From a virus, in the IMG/VR virus record IMGVR_UViG_3300017971_000159, positions 1 to 36,290 of that record: a DNA stretch of 36,290 bases; one strand, written 5' to 3'. The position numbers and the translations under genes are program-made. Shown here piece by piece: positions 8,224-15,823 of the stretch; position 1 is the first letter of the stretch, and the number at the start of each line of letters is the position of its first letter. Below the pieces are notes generated by a model. That model was not told the origin of the DNA and searched no databases. It worked only from the letters and a program-made list of their open reading frames with translations.

Positions 8224-8505
8224 ATGGTGCAAAAGCTAAAGCTAACACGGAATCAGCTTGGAGGGTTTCTACCTGATCACGAGTCAATCAAACAATTTGA
8301 AAAACTGTTTGATCTTGTTGAGCCGCTTGCCCCTGACTTCCTTAATGAGCTTACTATTGCCGTTGGTAATGCCAACGCAAGGGCTACACAGGCAAATGAC
8401 CTTATAGAGGCTCTGACGCAGCTTGCGGAGCTTTCAGTATTGTCACCACCAAGAACGCAAGAGCAAAAGAATCAAGAGGTGTTGGCGTGGCTTTCGATGC
8501 AATAA
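8224..8505 (+). CDS. Small helical hypothetical protein
   Basis: This 93-aa protein is nearly all helix: FEKLFDLVEPLAPDFLNELTIAVGNANARATQANDLIEALTQLAELSVLSPP. It begins 1 nt after the gp10-like stop, and its 3' end overlaps the next gene by 19 nt. Short coiled proteins at this place could be trimeric needle/plug or chaperone-like factors. No tail-needle (gp26) homologue is otherwise apparent, but this protein is far shorter than gp26 (233 aa). I do not assign a function. Confidence 0.55.
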   Translation: MVQKLKLTRNQLGGFLPDHESIKQFEKLFDLVEPLAPDFLNELTIAVGNANARATQANDLIEALTQLAELSVLSPPRTQEQKNQEVLAWLSMQ

Positions 8506-8828
8506 CCCCGACTAGATTTGGCGCTAGTGAGCTGGCAATAGCGCCAGCCCTTACGACGATCAGAACAACCCCGGCGCATGCTCGGGATATATTAAAGACA
8601 TTCGATATTGCCAATAACGGCACAACGGCGGCAGTTGTTTCTGTGTACCTTGTGCCAAGCGGTGACGCAGCGGGTGCAGATAATTTAATTGTCCCCGCTT
8701 CAAGTGTCCCAAAAAACTCCATATTCCAATGGACAGGCACGCAGGTCATGGGTGCAGGTGCAACCATTCAGGCAAATTCATCTATAGCTGATGTAACCCT
8801 TACTGCATCGGGCGGGGAGGCGATCTAA
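8487..8828 (+). CDS. Virion beta-domain protein, paralogue A
   Basis: This 113-aa protein starts at a GTG with GAGGT upstream. The core YLVPSGDAAGADNLIVPASSVPKNSIFQWTGTQVMGAGATIQANSS...LTASGGEAI matches in layout the 111-aa protein at 10036 (NLVASGDAAGDANLVLDTKAIAPNETYTCPELVGQTLEPDGYIST...ISASGREIT). The two paralogues bracket the 403-aa protein. A small beta-sandwich structural unit of the tail or spike base is likely. The stop overlaps the next ATG. Confidence 0.6.
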   Translation: MAFDAITPTRFGASELAIAPALTTIRTTPAHARDILKTFDIANNGTTAAVVSVYLVPSGDAAGADNLIVPASSVPKNSIFQWTGTQVMGAGATIQANSSIADVTLTASGGEAI

Positions 8829-10039
8829 TGGCAGTCACCATATACCCAGAGAAAGAGCCAAAGAAGACCGAGACAGTTGGTAGCTCAGGAGCAAAGGCTG
8901 ACGTATCCCGGTATGGGCAAGTTGTAACGGGCATGCGCGGTGATGATGTATTAGTACGCTTTGAATACAACAACTCAGATGAAGATGTTGACGAGACAGT
9001 CAGCGGAACGGGGGCGACAGCTAATGCAGACGCGATGGCGTCAGTCTCCCCCGGCACCGGAGTTGGCACGGCAGAAATATCAAGCCTTCGATATGTGACC
9101 TACAGACCAGGGCATGAGGTGTATACGTTCTTCACCACGATATACGCAGCACCAGAAGCAAGCACATATCAACGACACGGCATATTCAATGGCAGCAACG
9201 GATTTTTCTTTGGGTATGAAGGGACGACATTTGGCGTATCTATCAGAAAAGACGGAAGCGACACACAGACGGCGCAAGCAAGCTGGAATGTAGACGTATG
9301 CGACGGAAGCGGGCCATCAGGGTTCAACCTTAACCATGAGGCGCTATTGCAGTACAAGATCACTTATGGATGGCTAGGCTCTGCACCTGTGAGTTTCTGG
9401 GTATATGGAGGTGCTGATTATGACTGGATACTGATTCATGTCATAGATCAAACAAATACATCAACATCCCCAACAATTAGCGAGCCATCGCAAGGTATAA
9501 AGATTGAATCAGGTCGCACCACAGGGACTGGCGCGGCAATGCTGACAAAGACATCATCCTGGGGAGCTGGAACTATTGAGGGTATCCACACTCACGCAGG
9601 CCATCGCGTATTTGCAGGAAATACATCAACATCCCTTGTGGCAGCAACTGAGACCCTGATGTCGTCATTCAGAAATAAATCAACATTCCAGGGAAGAGCA
9701 AACAAGGTAGCGATTGAGGCTGTGTATATGGGTGCGGCGACAGATGGCAATAAGTCGGTGTTGATAAACTTCTACAGAAACGCAACAGTGACGGGCGGCA
9801 CGTGGAATGATGTTGATGCAAACAACTCTGTCACAGAGGTCAATACCACGGCGACATTCTCTGGGGGGAAATACGAGATGACCGTTCCGCTATCTAAGGT
9901 TGATTCCGTGTCTCTAGATCTTGGTGGGGGGCATATCCACCTTGAGTTGTTTCCTGGCGAGACAATGACCGTCGCAGGGTTGTCGGCAAATGCAAACGAT
10001 GTTGTTCTTTCATTCCGCTGGGAGGAGTATTTCTCATGA
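8828..10039 (+). CDS. Putative receptor-binding/adhesin structural protein
   Basis: The protein is 403 aa. The middle, RYVTYRPGHEVYTFFTTIYAAPEASTYQRHGIFNGSNGFFFGYEGTTFGVSIRKDG, carries the GxxxxxDG/NGFFFGYxGTxFG signature seen in lectin-like (concanavalin-type) beta-sandwich domains of tail and capsid fibres of marine and soil phages. The C-terminal half is beta-rich with a terminal GGGHIHLELFPGETMTVAG. It is a second potential host-contact protein besides the tailspike. The function is inferred from motif resemblance and position. Confidence 0.6.
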   Translation: MAVTIYPEKEPKKTETVGSSGAKADVSRYGQVVTGMRGDDVLVRFEYNNSDEDVDETVSGTGATANADAMASVSPGTGVGTAEISSLRYVTYRPGHEVYTFFTTIYAAPEASTYQRHGIFNGSNGFFFGYEGTTFGVSIRKDGSDTQTAQASWNVDVCDGSGPSGFNLNHEALLQYKITYGWLGSAPVSFWVYGGADYDWILIHVIDQTNTSTSPTISEPSQGIKIESGRTTGTGAAMLTKTSSWGAGTIEGIHTHAGHRVFAGNTSTSLVAATETLMSSFRNKSTFQGRANKVAIEAVYMGAATDGNKSVLINFYRNATVTGGTWNDVDANNSVTEVNTTATFSGGKYEMTVPLSKVDSVSLDLGGGHIHLELFPGETMTVAGLSANANDVVLSFRWEEYFS

Positions 10040-10371
10040 CCGTCACAGTTAAAAACATCATTCCGCGCAAGCAGGCCGAGGCGGCGCAAACCACGCAATA
10101 CACCGCGACGAATGCAAAGACCATTATTGACAAGTTCACGGTGACGAATACCAGCGCGACGAACGCAACGCTAAGTTGCAATCTTGTGGCAAGCGGTGAC
10201 GCGGCTGGTGACGCCAATCTAGTGCTAGACACCAAGGCGATAGCGCCCAATGAGACATACACATGCCCTGAGCTTGTGGGGCAGACCCTAGAACCTGACG
10301 GGTATATCTCAACACTGGCCGGAGCTGCATCAGCATTAACAATAAGCGCATCCGGCAGGGAAATCACCTGA
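10036..10371 (+). CDS. Virion beta-domain protein, paralogue B
   Basis: This 111-aa paralogue of the 8487 product shares the VASGDAAGDANLVL / PSGDAAGADNLIV block and an SASGREIT / ASGGEAI end. It starts inside the last codons of the 403-aa gene (ATGA overlap). The pair probably arose by tandem duplication and could form two non-equivalent rings around the protein encoded between them. Confidence 0.6.
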   Translation: MTVTVKNIIPRKQAEAAQTTQYTATNAKTIIDKFTVTNTSATNATLSCNLVASGDAAGDANLVLDTKAIAPNETYTCPELVGQTLEPDGYISTLAGAASALTISASGREIT

Positions 10372-10393
10372 TGCTTTATTTTCTGTCAAAATG

Positions 10394-10402
10394 TGTCATA
10401 AT
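10394..10402 (+). promoter_or_regulatory. Extended -10 promoter before the SET-cupin gene
   Basis: TGTCATAAT (10394-10402) is a TGn-CATAAT extended -10 element in the 94-nt gap between the genes ending at 10371 and starting at 10466. No good -35 is seen (TTTATT-like at -35). It may provide separate expression of the SET protein and the ejection proteins. Confidence 0.45.
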
Positions 10403-10465
10403 CGGGACAGCTGAGCATATTAAGAGCGGCCAGCAGCTCAATGAACTCTCTGAATGGAGAATGCA

Positions 10466-11413
10466 ATGAGCGAAGCCGCCGAAATGCACGATCTAGCGGA
10501 ACCCCCGCAAATTCAAGATATTGATCTCTTCATTGAAGACAATGAGCTTCATGGCGTGGCCGAATCGCTTGGCCTGACGGCAGAAGACCTACGCATGATG
10601 CGCAGCCGGTTTTTTGGTGAAGTGTGTACGCGAGATGATGTTCTTAGCTTTGAGTCAGAAATTAAAGCAATGTCAACGGCGTTTGATGAGTGCCCATACC
10701 CCTTATTCCATACCTTTGCAGATGGGATGTATACGCGAGAGATTCATTTCAATAAGGGTGATTTGATTGTTGGCGCTATTCACAAAAACGAATATTTTGT
10801 TAACGTCCTAAAGGGGCGGATCTGGGTTGTCTCTGAATTCGGAGCCAAAGAGATATGCGCTCCAGCATCGTTTACTGCAAAGGCTGGCGTTAAACACATC
10901 GGCTTCACCCTTGAAGACACCGTCTGGACTGACACCCACAGGGTTGAATCTGACAATATAGCTGACGCTGAGAAGGAGATATTCGCAGAATCTTACGATG
11001 ACTTAGACAATCATAACAAGGTTGTTTATTCCAAGATGTGTGATGATATCGGAATGTTTGAGCAAGACATTAGGAGCGCGTCATTAATTGAGAGTGATCT
11101 AATTGATCAGCCTCATTTAGATCCAGTGGAGATAAAAAACTCAGATATAGAGGGGATGGGTGTTTTTGCAACTCGCAATATATACGCTGGCGGCACTATT
11201 GCAGTCGCAAGGATTGGCGACAAAAGAACCTCTGCTGGTAGGTATGTGAATCATTCTGACAATCCGAACTCTGCCGGAACCATAGATAATGGAGTCGGCT
11301 ACTTTGTGGCGATTAGAGATATTGGAAAAGGCGACGAGATCACGGCGGATTATCGAGAAATCAGAAAGCAGGCTGAATTGTTAGATCGAGGTGATTTATG
11401 TCAGGATGGGTAG
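10466..11413 (+). CDS. Cupin-SET domain fusion, putative protein-lysine methyltransferase
   Basis: The protein is 315 aa. The ATG at 10466 has GGAGA 5 nt upstream; an in-frame ATG at 10454 lacks one. Residues about 75-160 look like a cupin barrel (HTFADGMYTREIHFNKGDLIVGAIH..EYFVNVLKGRIWVVSEFG...GVKHIGFTLEDTVWTDTH). Residues about 221-297 form a compact SET domain: EGMGVFATRNIYAGG, then RYVNHSDNPNS (residues 259-269, the NHS cofactor-binding motif) and GDEITADY (289-296, catalytic-site Tyr). SET proteins transfer methyl groups from SAM to lysine. The target could be a virion protein or a host factor. It lies between tail and ejection genes and overlaps the next gene by 16 nt. Confidence 0.8.
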   Translation: MSEAAEMHDLAEPPQIQDIDLFIEDNELHGVAESLGLTAEDLRMMRSRFFGEVCTRDDVLSFESEIKAMSTAFDECPYPLFHTFADGMYTREIHFNKGDLIVGAIHKNEYFVNVLKGRIWVVSEFGAKEICAPASFTAKAGVKHIGFTLEDTVWTDTHRVESDNIADAEKEIFAESYDDLDNHNKVVYSKMCDDIGMFEQDIRSASLIESDLIDQPHLDPVEIKNSDIEGMGVFATRNIYAGGTIAVARIGDKRTSAGRYVNHSDNPNSAGTIDNGVGYFVAIRDIGKGDEITADYREIRKQAELLDRGDLCQDG

Positions 11414-12363
11414 CTGGAGCGGTAGTTGTTGGCGGATATTTGTCAAGTGAGGCCCAAAAAGATGCGGCCAAGTCTGCGTCAAAGGCTCAATCAAAGGCGG
11501 CGCAGGCGGGGATCTCCGAGGAGCGCCGTCAGTATGAGGAGCTTCAAAAACTGATGGCCCCGTATGCTGCGGCTGGGATACCTGCTCTCCAAGAGCAGCA
11601 GGCGCTGCTGGGGCTTGGGTTTCAAAGCCCAGAGCGGGCGGAATTACAAAGTAAGATAGGCAGGATTAGGGGCACCATCTCGCAGCTAGAGGCCGAGCGG
11701 GCTAATCTCGAAAAGTCTGCACAGGCGAGTGGCAGCGGGATGGTCGGGGGTATCAAGTGGAAAGCATATAATAAAGGAATTTCTTTAATAGATCAGCGAT
11801 TAGCGGAGGAAGCGGCGGCACTTACTGATGCGGAGTCTCGCTTTTCGGCGATGCCACAGCAAGATGCAGCAGCTCAACAAGCGGCAGCAGTACAGAGAAT
11901 AACGCAGTCCCCTATGCTGCAAGAGCAAATCAGGCAGCAGGAAGAGGCGCTACTGCAAGGCGCTTCTGCAACTGGAGGACTTCGAGGGGGGAATGTTCAG
12001 GCCGCACTAGCGCAGTTTAGGCCTGCAATGATCAATCAAGCAATCCAACAACGATATGAGAACTTGGCCGGAATGACCACTCTCGGGCAGCAGTCGGCTG
12101 CTGGGGTTGGCGCTTCTGGGATGCAATCAGGCAGCAATATTGCAGCCCTTATGGCTCAACGTGGCGCGGCACAAGCTGGTGGGGCGCTGGCGGCAGGGCA
12201 AGCTCAGCAAAGCATGATAAACACCATTCCGCAAGCGCTTGGCACGTATTATGGCGCTGGCGGAACATTTGGAGGGTCAACTGCTCCAGCTTCTACACAA
12301 TATGGAACGACTGCCGGATCTCAGCAATCATCAATGCTCGCCGCGCAAGACGCAGGATTTTAA
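11398..12363 (+). CDS. DNA-ejection (injection) protein 1, P22 gp7-like role
   Basis: This 321-aa protein has a small hydrophobic N-terminus (MSGWVAGAVVVGGYLSS) followed by a very Ala/Gln-rich helical body, with RYENLAGMTTLGQQSAAGVGASGMQSGSNIAALMAQRGAAQAGG, typical of podoviral pilot proteins stored in the capsid and ejected ahead of DNA. Such proteins form a trans-envelope channel. It is the first of three tandem ejection-type genes before the tailspike, matching the P22 7-20-16 block. Assignment to gp7 specifically is by position. Confidence 0.72.
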   Translation: MSGWVAGAVVVGGYLSSEAQKDAAKSASKAQSKAAQAGISEERRQYEELQKLMAPYAAAGIPALQEQQALLGLGFQSPERAELQSKIGRIRGTISQLEAERANLEKSAQASGSGMVGGIKWKAYNKGISLIDQRLAEEAAALTDAESRFSAMPQQDAAAQQAAAVQRITQSPMLQEQIRQQEEALLQGASATGGLRGGNVQAALAQFRPAMINQAIQQRYENLAGMTTLGQQSAAGVGASGMQSGSNIAALMAQRGAAQAGGALAAGQAQQSMINTIPQALGTYYGAGGTFGGSTAPASTQYGTTAGSQQSSMLAAQDAGF

Positions 12364-12365
12364 TT

Positions 12366-13541
12366 ATGCCAGCTCCAATTGACTACACATCGCAAGTCGC
12401 AAGCCCGTTTGAATCAGCGGTTCAAGGCCTTAAGCTTGGCACTGGGTTAGCTGGAATGCGAGAATCAAGAGAGTCTAAACAGCTTGCGCTTGAAGCCCAG
12501 CAGAGGCAGAGCGCGATCATTAGCGACCTGATTAACGATCCCAACCCAACGGCTGCTAAATACGCTAGAGCAACGCTTGCGGCTCCACAACTTAAAGACC
12601 AACTCAAACAGTCATGGGAGATGCAAACGGAAGAGAAAAAGAGGGCGTCAATAGCCGAGATTGGGAGCGTTTACTCTGCCTTAGCTAACGATAAGCCGCA
12701 GGTTGCAATGGATATTCTCAACCAGCGAGCGGACGCGCTCGAAAATACCGATGGAGACCCGCAGCAGATACAGGCAGCGAGGACGATGGCGAAAATGATA
12801 GACCTTAATCCAGCCGTAGCCAGAACGCAGACCGGCTTCCAGCTTGCGAGCATTCCAGGCGGGGAAGACATTATCGAGAGCGCATCCAAACTTGCAGAAA
12901 CGCGCAGAAAAGAAGGTTTGTACCCTAGCGAAATCAAGCAAGCTGCTGCTGACATTGGCAAAACAGAAGCGCAAACGAAAAAGATTCTAGCAGAGACTGA
13001 TAAGCTAGGAACAGAGTCACAAAAGGCCATTTTAGAGCTTGAGCGAATGAAAGAGGGTGTCGCAGATCCTGAAAAGCAGTTTGATCAAGAGGAAAAGCTG
13101 CGGAAGGAATACGCCAAGAGAACGGGCGCATTCACCGAGTCGCGGCGCACGTATGACAATCTAAAGTCTTCTGCTGCTGCTGGTGCTGCTGGAGATATTG
13201 CTCTAATTACATCGTTTATGAAGATGCTCGATCCTGGATCCGTTGTCCGTGAGACAGAATTTGCCACGGCGCGAGATACAACGGGGCTGCTCACTAGGCT
13301 GCAAAACATGGCGACAAAGATCGAATCTGGAGAGTTCCTATCTGAGCCCCAGAGAAGGTCATTCGTCAATCTGGCTAGCAAGTACATGGCAGCAACCGAA
13401 AAAGAAGAAGGGCGAGTGAGAGAGGACTTAGGAAAGGTCGTGGAGAACTACAACCTAAACCCAGAAAACGTATTTGGCACAATGGCCGATGGCGCAGTAG
13501 CGCCAGCAGCAGCCCCTAAGAACGTAACGGTGGACTACTAA
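12366..13541 (+). CDS. DNA-ejection protein 2, P22 gp20-like role
   Basis: The 391-aa protein is almost entirely helical with long coiled stretches (KIETRRKEGL-type and GKTEAQTKKILAETDKLGTESQKAILELERMKEG, about residues 195-232). The AAGDIALITSFMKMLDPGSVVRETEFATA motif (about 277-305) is widely shared by phage internal/tape-measure-like proteins. The stop overlaps the next ATG (TAATG). Role: internal virion protein ejected with DNA. Confidence 0.7.
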   Translation: MPAPIDYTSQVASPFESAVQGLKLGTGLAGMRESRESKQLALEAQQRQSAIISDLINDPNPTAAKYARATLAAPQLKDQLKQSWEMQTEEKKRASIAEIGSVYSALANDKPQVAMDILNQRADALENTDGDPQQIQAARTMAKMIDLNPAVARTQTGFQLASIPGGEDIIESASKLAETRRKEGLYPSEIKQAAADIGKTEAQTKKILAETDKLGTESQKAILELERMKEGVADPEKQFDQEEKLRKEYAKRTGAFTESRRTYDNLKSSAAAGAAGDIALITSFMKMLDPGSVVRETEFATARDTTGLLTRLQNMATKIESGEFLSEPQRRSFVNLASKYMAATEKEEGRVREDLGKVVENYNLNPENVFGTMADGAVAPAAAPKNVTVDY

Positions 13542-15823
13542 TGCCATATTCAATCACCACAAGGGACGGCATCACCATTGATGATATTCCCGATGATGTG
13601 CCGCCAGATGCGCAAGAGCTGAAAGATCAGGTCGCACAAACCCGTGTCATGATGGCTGAAACAGAGGGGCAAGAGTTGCCACCTGAAATGCCACGCGGAG
13701 AGGCTACCGGCGAAGATGTTGGCATCCTTGAGTCAATAGGCGAGGCAGTTACTGGCGCAGAAAGGGAAACTCCAGAGACTCAAGCGCTGCCGGATTGGGC
13801 AACAATGCCAGAAATGAACGAGCCGACAATGGAAAGCTTCAAGGCTGCGCTCGGAACTATGGCGACAGGGCCGGAAGAAACCGTCCAGATATTGAAGGCC
13901 AACTATCCCGATATTCAAGTGAGACAAGACGCAAGGGGTAATTACCTCATGCGCTCATCTATTGATGGGCAAGAGTACGCAATTAAACCAGGATTCAAGT
14001 TGAGCGATGTCCCCCGCGCTGCTGGGGTTGCGCTTTCTTTTACCCCTGCCGGAAGAGCTACGACCATTCCCGGCGCTGCGGCTGCTGGCGCTGGTACTCA
14101 GGCCGCTATTGAGGCGTCGCAGGCTGCCACAGGCGGCGAAATTGATGCCGGAGAAGTGGTAGCGGCGGGGCTTGGCGGCGCAGCTGTTCCGCTTGCCTCT
14201 CGCGGCGTTGAGGCTGTAACGGGTGCGGCTAGGCAGGCATTCGGCGGGGGCGCTAGAGAGGTTGTAGAGGAGACCGCCGAAGAGGTAGCCGAAGAGGTCG
14301 GGGATGTCGTGCGAAAGGCATCATCGGGAGGAATGGGGTCTGTTAAGGCATCCGAGAGGCTTGCTCAGATGGCGAAGGTCAACCCGGAGGCAAAAGCGGC
14401 AGCTGATAGGTTGGGAATCGACCTGCCTGCCGACGTGTTCAGCGATAGCCCGCAAGTCAGGGCTGCGGCAGGCTTGACGCGCTCAGCAGCAGGGACAGAA
14501 GCCGAGGCGGCGTGGCGCTCCACTGTACGCGGAGCTGTAGACAAAGCAGATGAGGCGATAGCCAAGTTTGACACCGCGTTCATCGAAGGCGCTCCGGCTC
14601 CTGGAGCTGTATCGCAGACTATCCGCGAATCCTTGACAACGACCCGTGCTCAGCTAAACAAAGAGGCTGGCGATATATATGCAGCCGTTGATAATGCTGT
14701 TCCACCGAAAACTGTCGTCAGCCTGCCGAATCTCCGCGCCGCACTCAGCCAGATAAAGGAAGAGGTTGGCGCGGGTGGCTTGTCGGCGCAGGAGAAGAAG
14801 CTGGCAAACCTTCTTGATGAGGGCGGCGTCACCTATGGTAGGCTGAGGAGAGAGAAGAACCTAATAGGCCAAGCGATGGCGGGTAAAGACTCTCCCTATG
14901 GGAACATGGAGGCTGGAGCGCTAAAGCGCTTATATGCTTCGCTGTCAGAGGATCAACTAAGCAACGTCGGTAGTGTAGCGGGCGAGGAAATGCGCAAGCA
15001 GCTACGTTCCGCAAACCTTCTTTACGCCAAAGAACGGGCGTTAGGCAAGCGGATAATTAACGCGTTTGGCCAGGATGTTGATGGAAGCGTTGCAAACCTG
15101 ATGCGCCAAGCCATAACGTCAGCCGCTAAAGGTGACTCGGCAAAATTCACCAAGCTCATGAAGGCTGTTCCAGATGACCTGAAAAAGGAAACGGTGGCAA
15201 CGGCATTAGCATCTGTAACGAGATCTGCAAGGGGCGCGGAGCGCGGCGGCTTTGGATTTAGCGAATTCGCCAAGACATACCAAGGGCTTCGGGCTAACCC
15301 AGAGGTTTACAGTCAAGTCGTGAAGGCTCTAGGCAAGGAGTCACACGGCATGATGCGTGATCTGTTTGAGGTGTCAAAGCGAATCACTGAGGCAAGGGCT
15401 AACGTGCTGACAACGGGCAAGGCAAATCAGGCCATTGTTGGGGCGATGAAGGCAGAGGGCTTTGTCGGCAAGGTTATGGAGAGTGCGGCAGGAAAGGCTG
15501 CAACAACCGGCGCGGCTGCGATTGGTGGCGGCGCTCCTGCTGCGGCTGGAGCGTCTTGGTTAATGAGTGCACTTGCTGGCGGGAAAAGGGACGCAATCGA
15601 GGCGGCTGGAAAGTTGTTTGCAAGTGATGAATTTCAGCGGCTCGCCATTGATGCCGCAACAAAGCCAGAAGTCGGAAATCAAGCAGTAAAAAATCTCGCA
15701 TTTTCAAAGCAATTTAAGAGATTCGCAGAGGCTGCAAAGCTTCCCAGAAAGATGACAGATAGAGAGCAGTGGATATTGAATGCACTGCAAACACAAAGAC
15801 AGTTTGACCAGGAGGAGCAATAA
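13541..15823 (+). CDS. DNA-ejection protein 3, P22 gp16-like role
   Basis: This 760-aa protein is the largest ejection-type product. The N-terminal approximately 125 residues are acidic. A Gly/Ala-rich hydrophobic stretch follows (GVALSFTPAGRATTIPGAAAAGAGTQAAIEASQAATGGEIDAGEVVAAGLGGAAVPLA, about 165-225) that may insert in membrane. The rest is helical, with another Ala/Gly hydrophobic segment near residue 660 (AAGKAATTGAAAIGGGAPAAAGASWLMSALAGG). I see no lytic transglycosylase motif, so wall opening must come from elsewhere. The stop overlaps the tailspike ATG. Confidence 0.68.
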   Translation: MPYSITTRDGITIDDIPDDVPPDAQELKDQVAQTRVMMAETEGQELPPEMPRGEATGEDVGILESIGEAVTGAERETPETQALPDWATMPEMNEPTMESFKAALGTMATGPEETVQILKANYPDIQVRQDARGNYLMRSSIDGQEYAIKPGFKLSDVPRAAGVALSFTPAGRATTIPGAAAAGAGTQAAIEASQAATGGEIDAGEVVAAGLGGAAVPLASRGVEAVTGAARQAFGGGAREVVEETAEEVAEEVGDVVRKASSGGMGSVKASERLAQMAKVNPEAKAAADRLGIDLPADVFSDSPQVRAAAGLTRSAAGTEAEAAWRSTVRGAVDKADEAIAKFDTAFIEGAPAPGAVSQTIRESLTTTRAQLNKEAGDIYAAVDNAVPPKTVVSLPNLRAALSQIKEEVGAGGLSAQEKKLANLLDEGGVTYGRLRREKNLIGQAMAGKDSPYGNMEAGALKRLYASLSEDQLSNVGSVAGEEMRKQLRSANLLYAKERALGKRIINAFGQDVDGSVANLMRQAITSAAKGDSAKFTKLMKAVPDDLKKETVATALASVTRSARGAERGGFGFSEFAKTYQGLRANPEVYSQVVKALGKESHGMMRDLFEVSKRITEARANVLTTGKANQAIVGAMKAEGFVGKVMESAAGKAATTGAAAIGGGAPAAAGASWLMSALAGGKRDAIEAAGKLFASDEFQRLAIDAATKPEVGNQAVKNLAFSKQFKRFAEAAKLPRKMTDREQWILNALQTQRQFDQEEQ

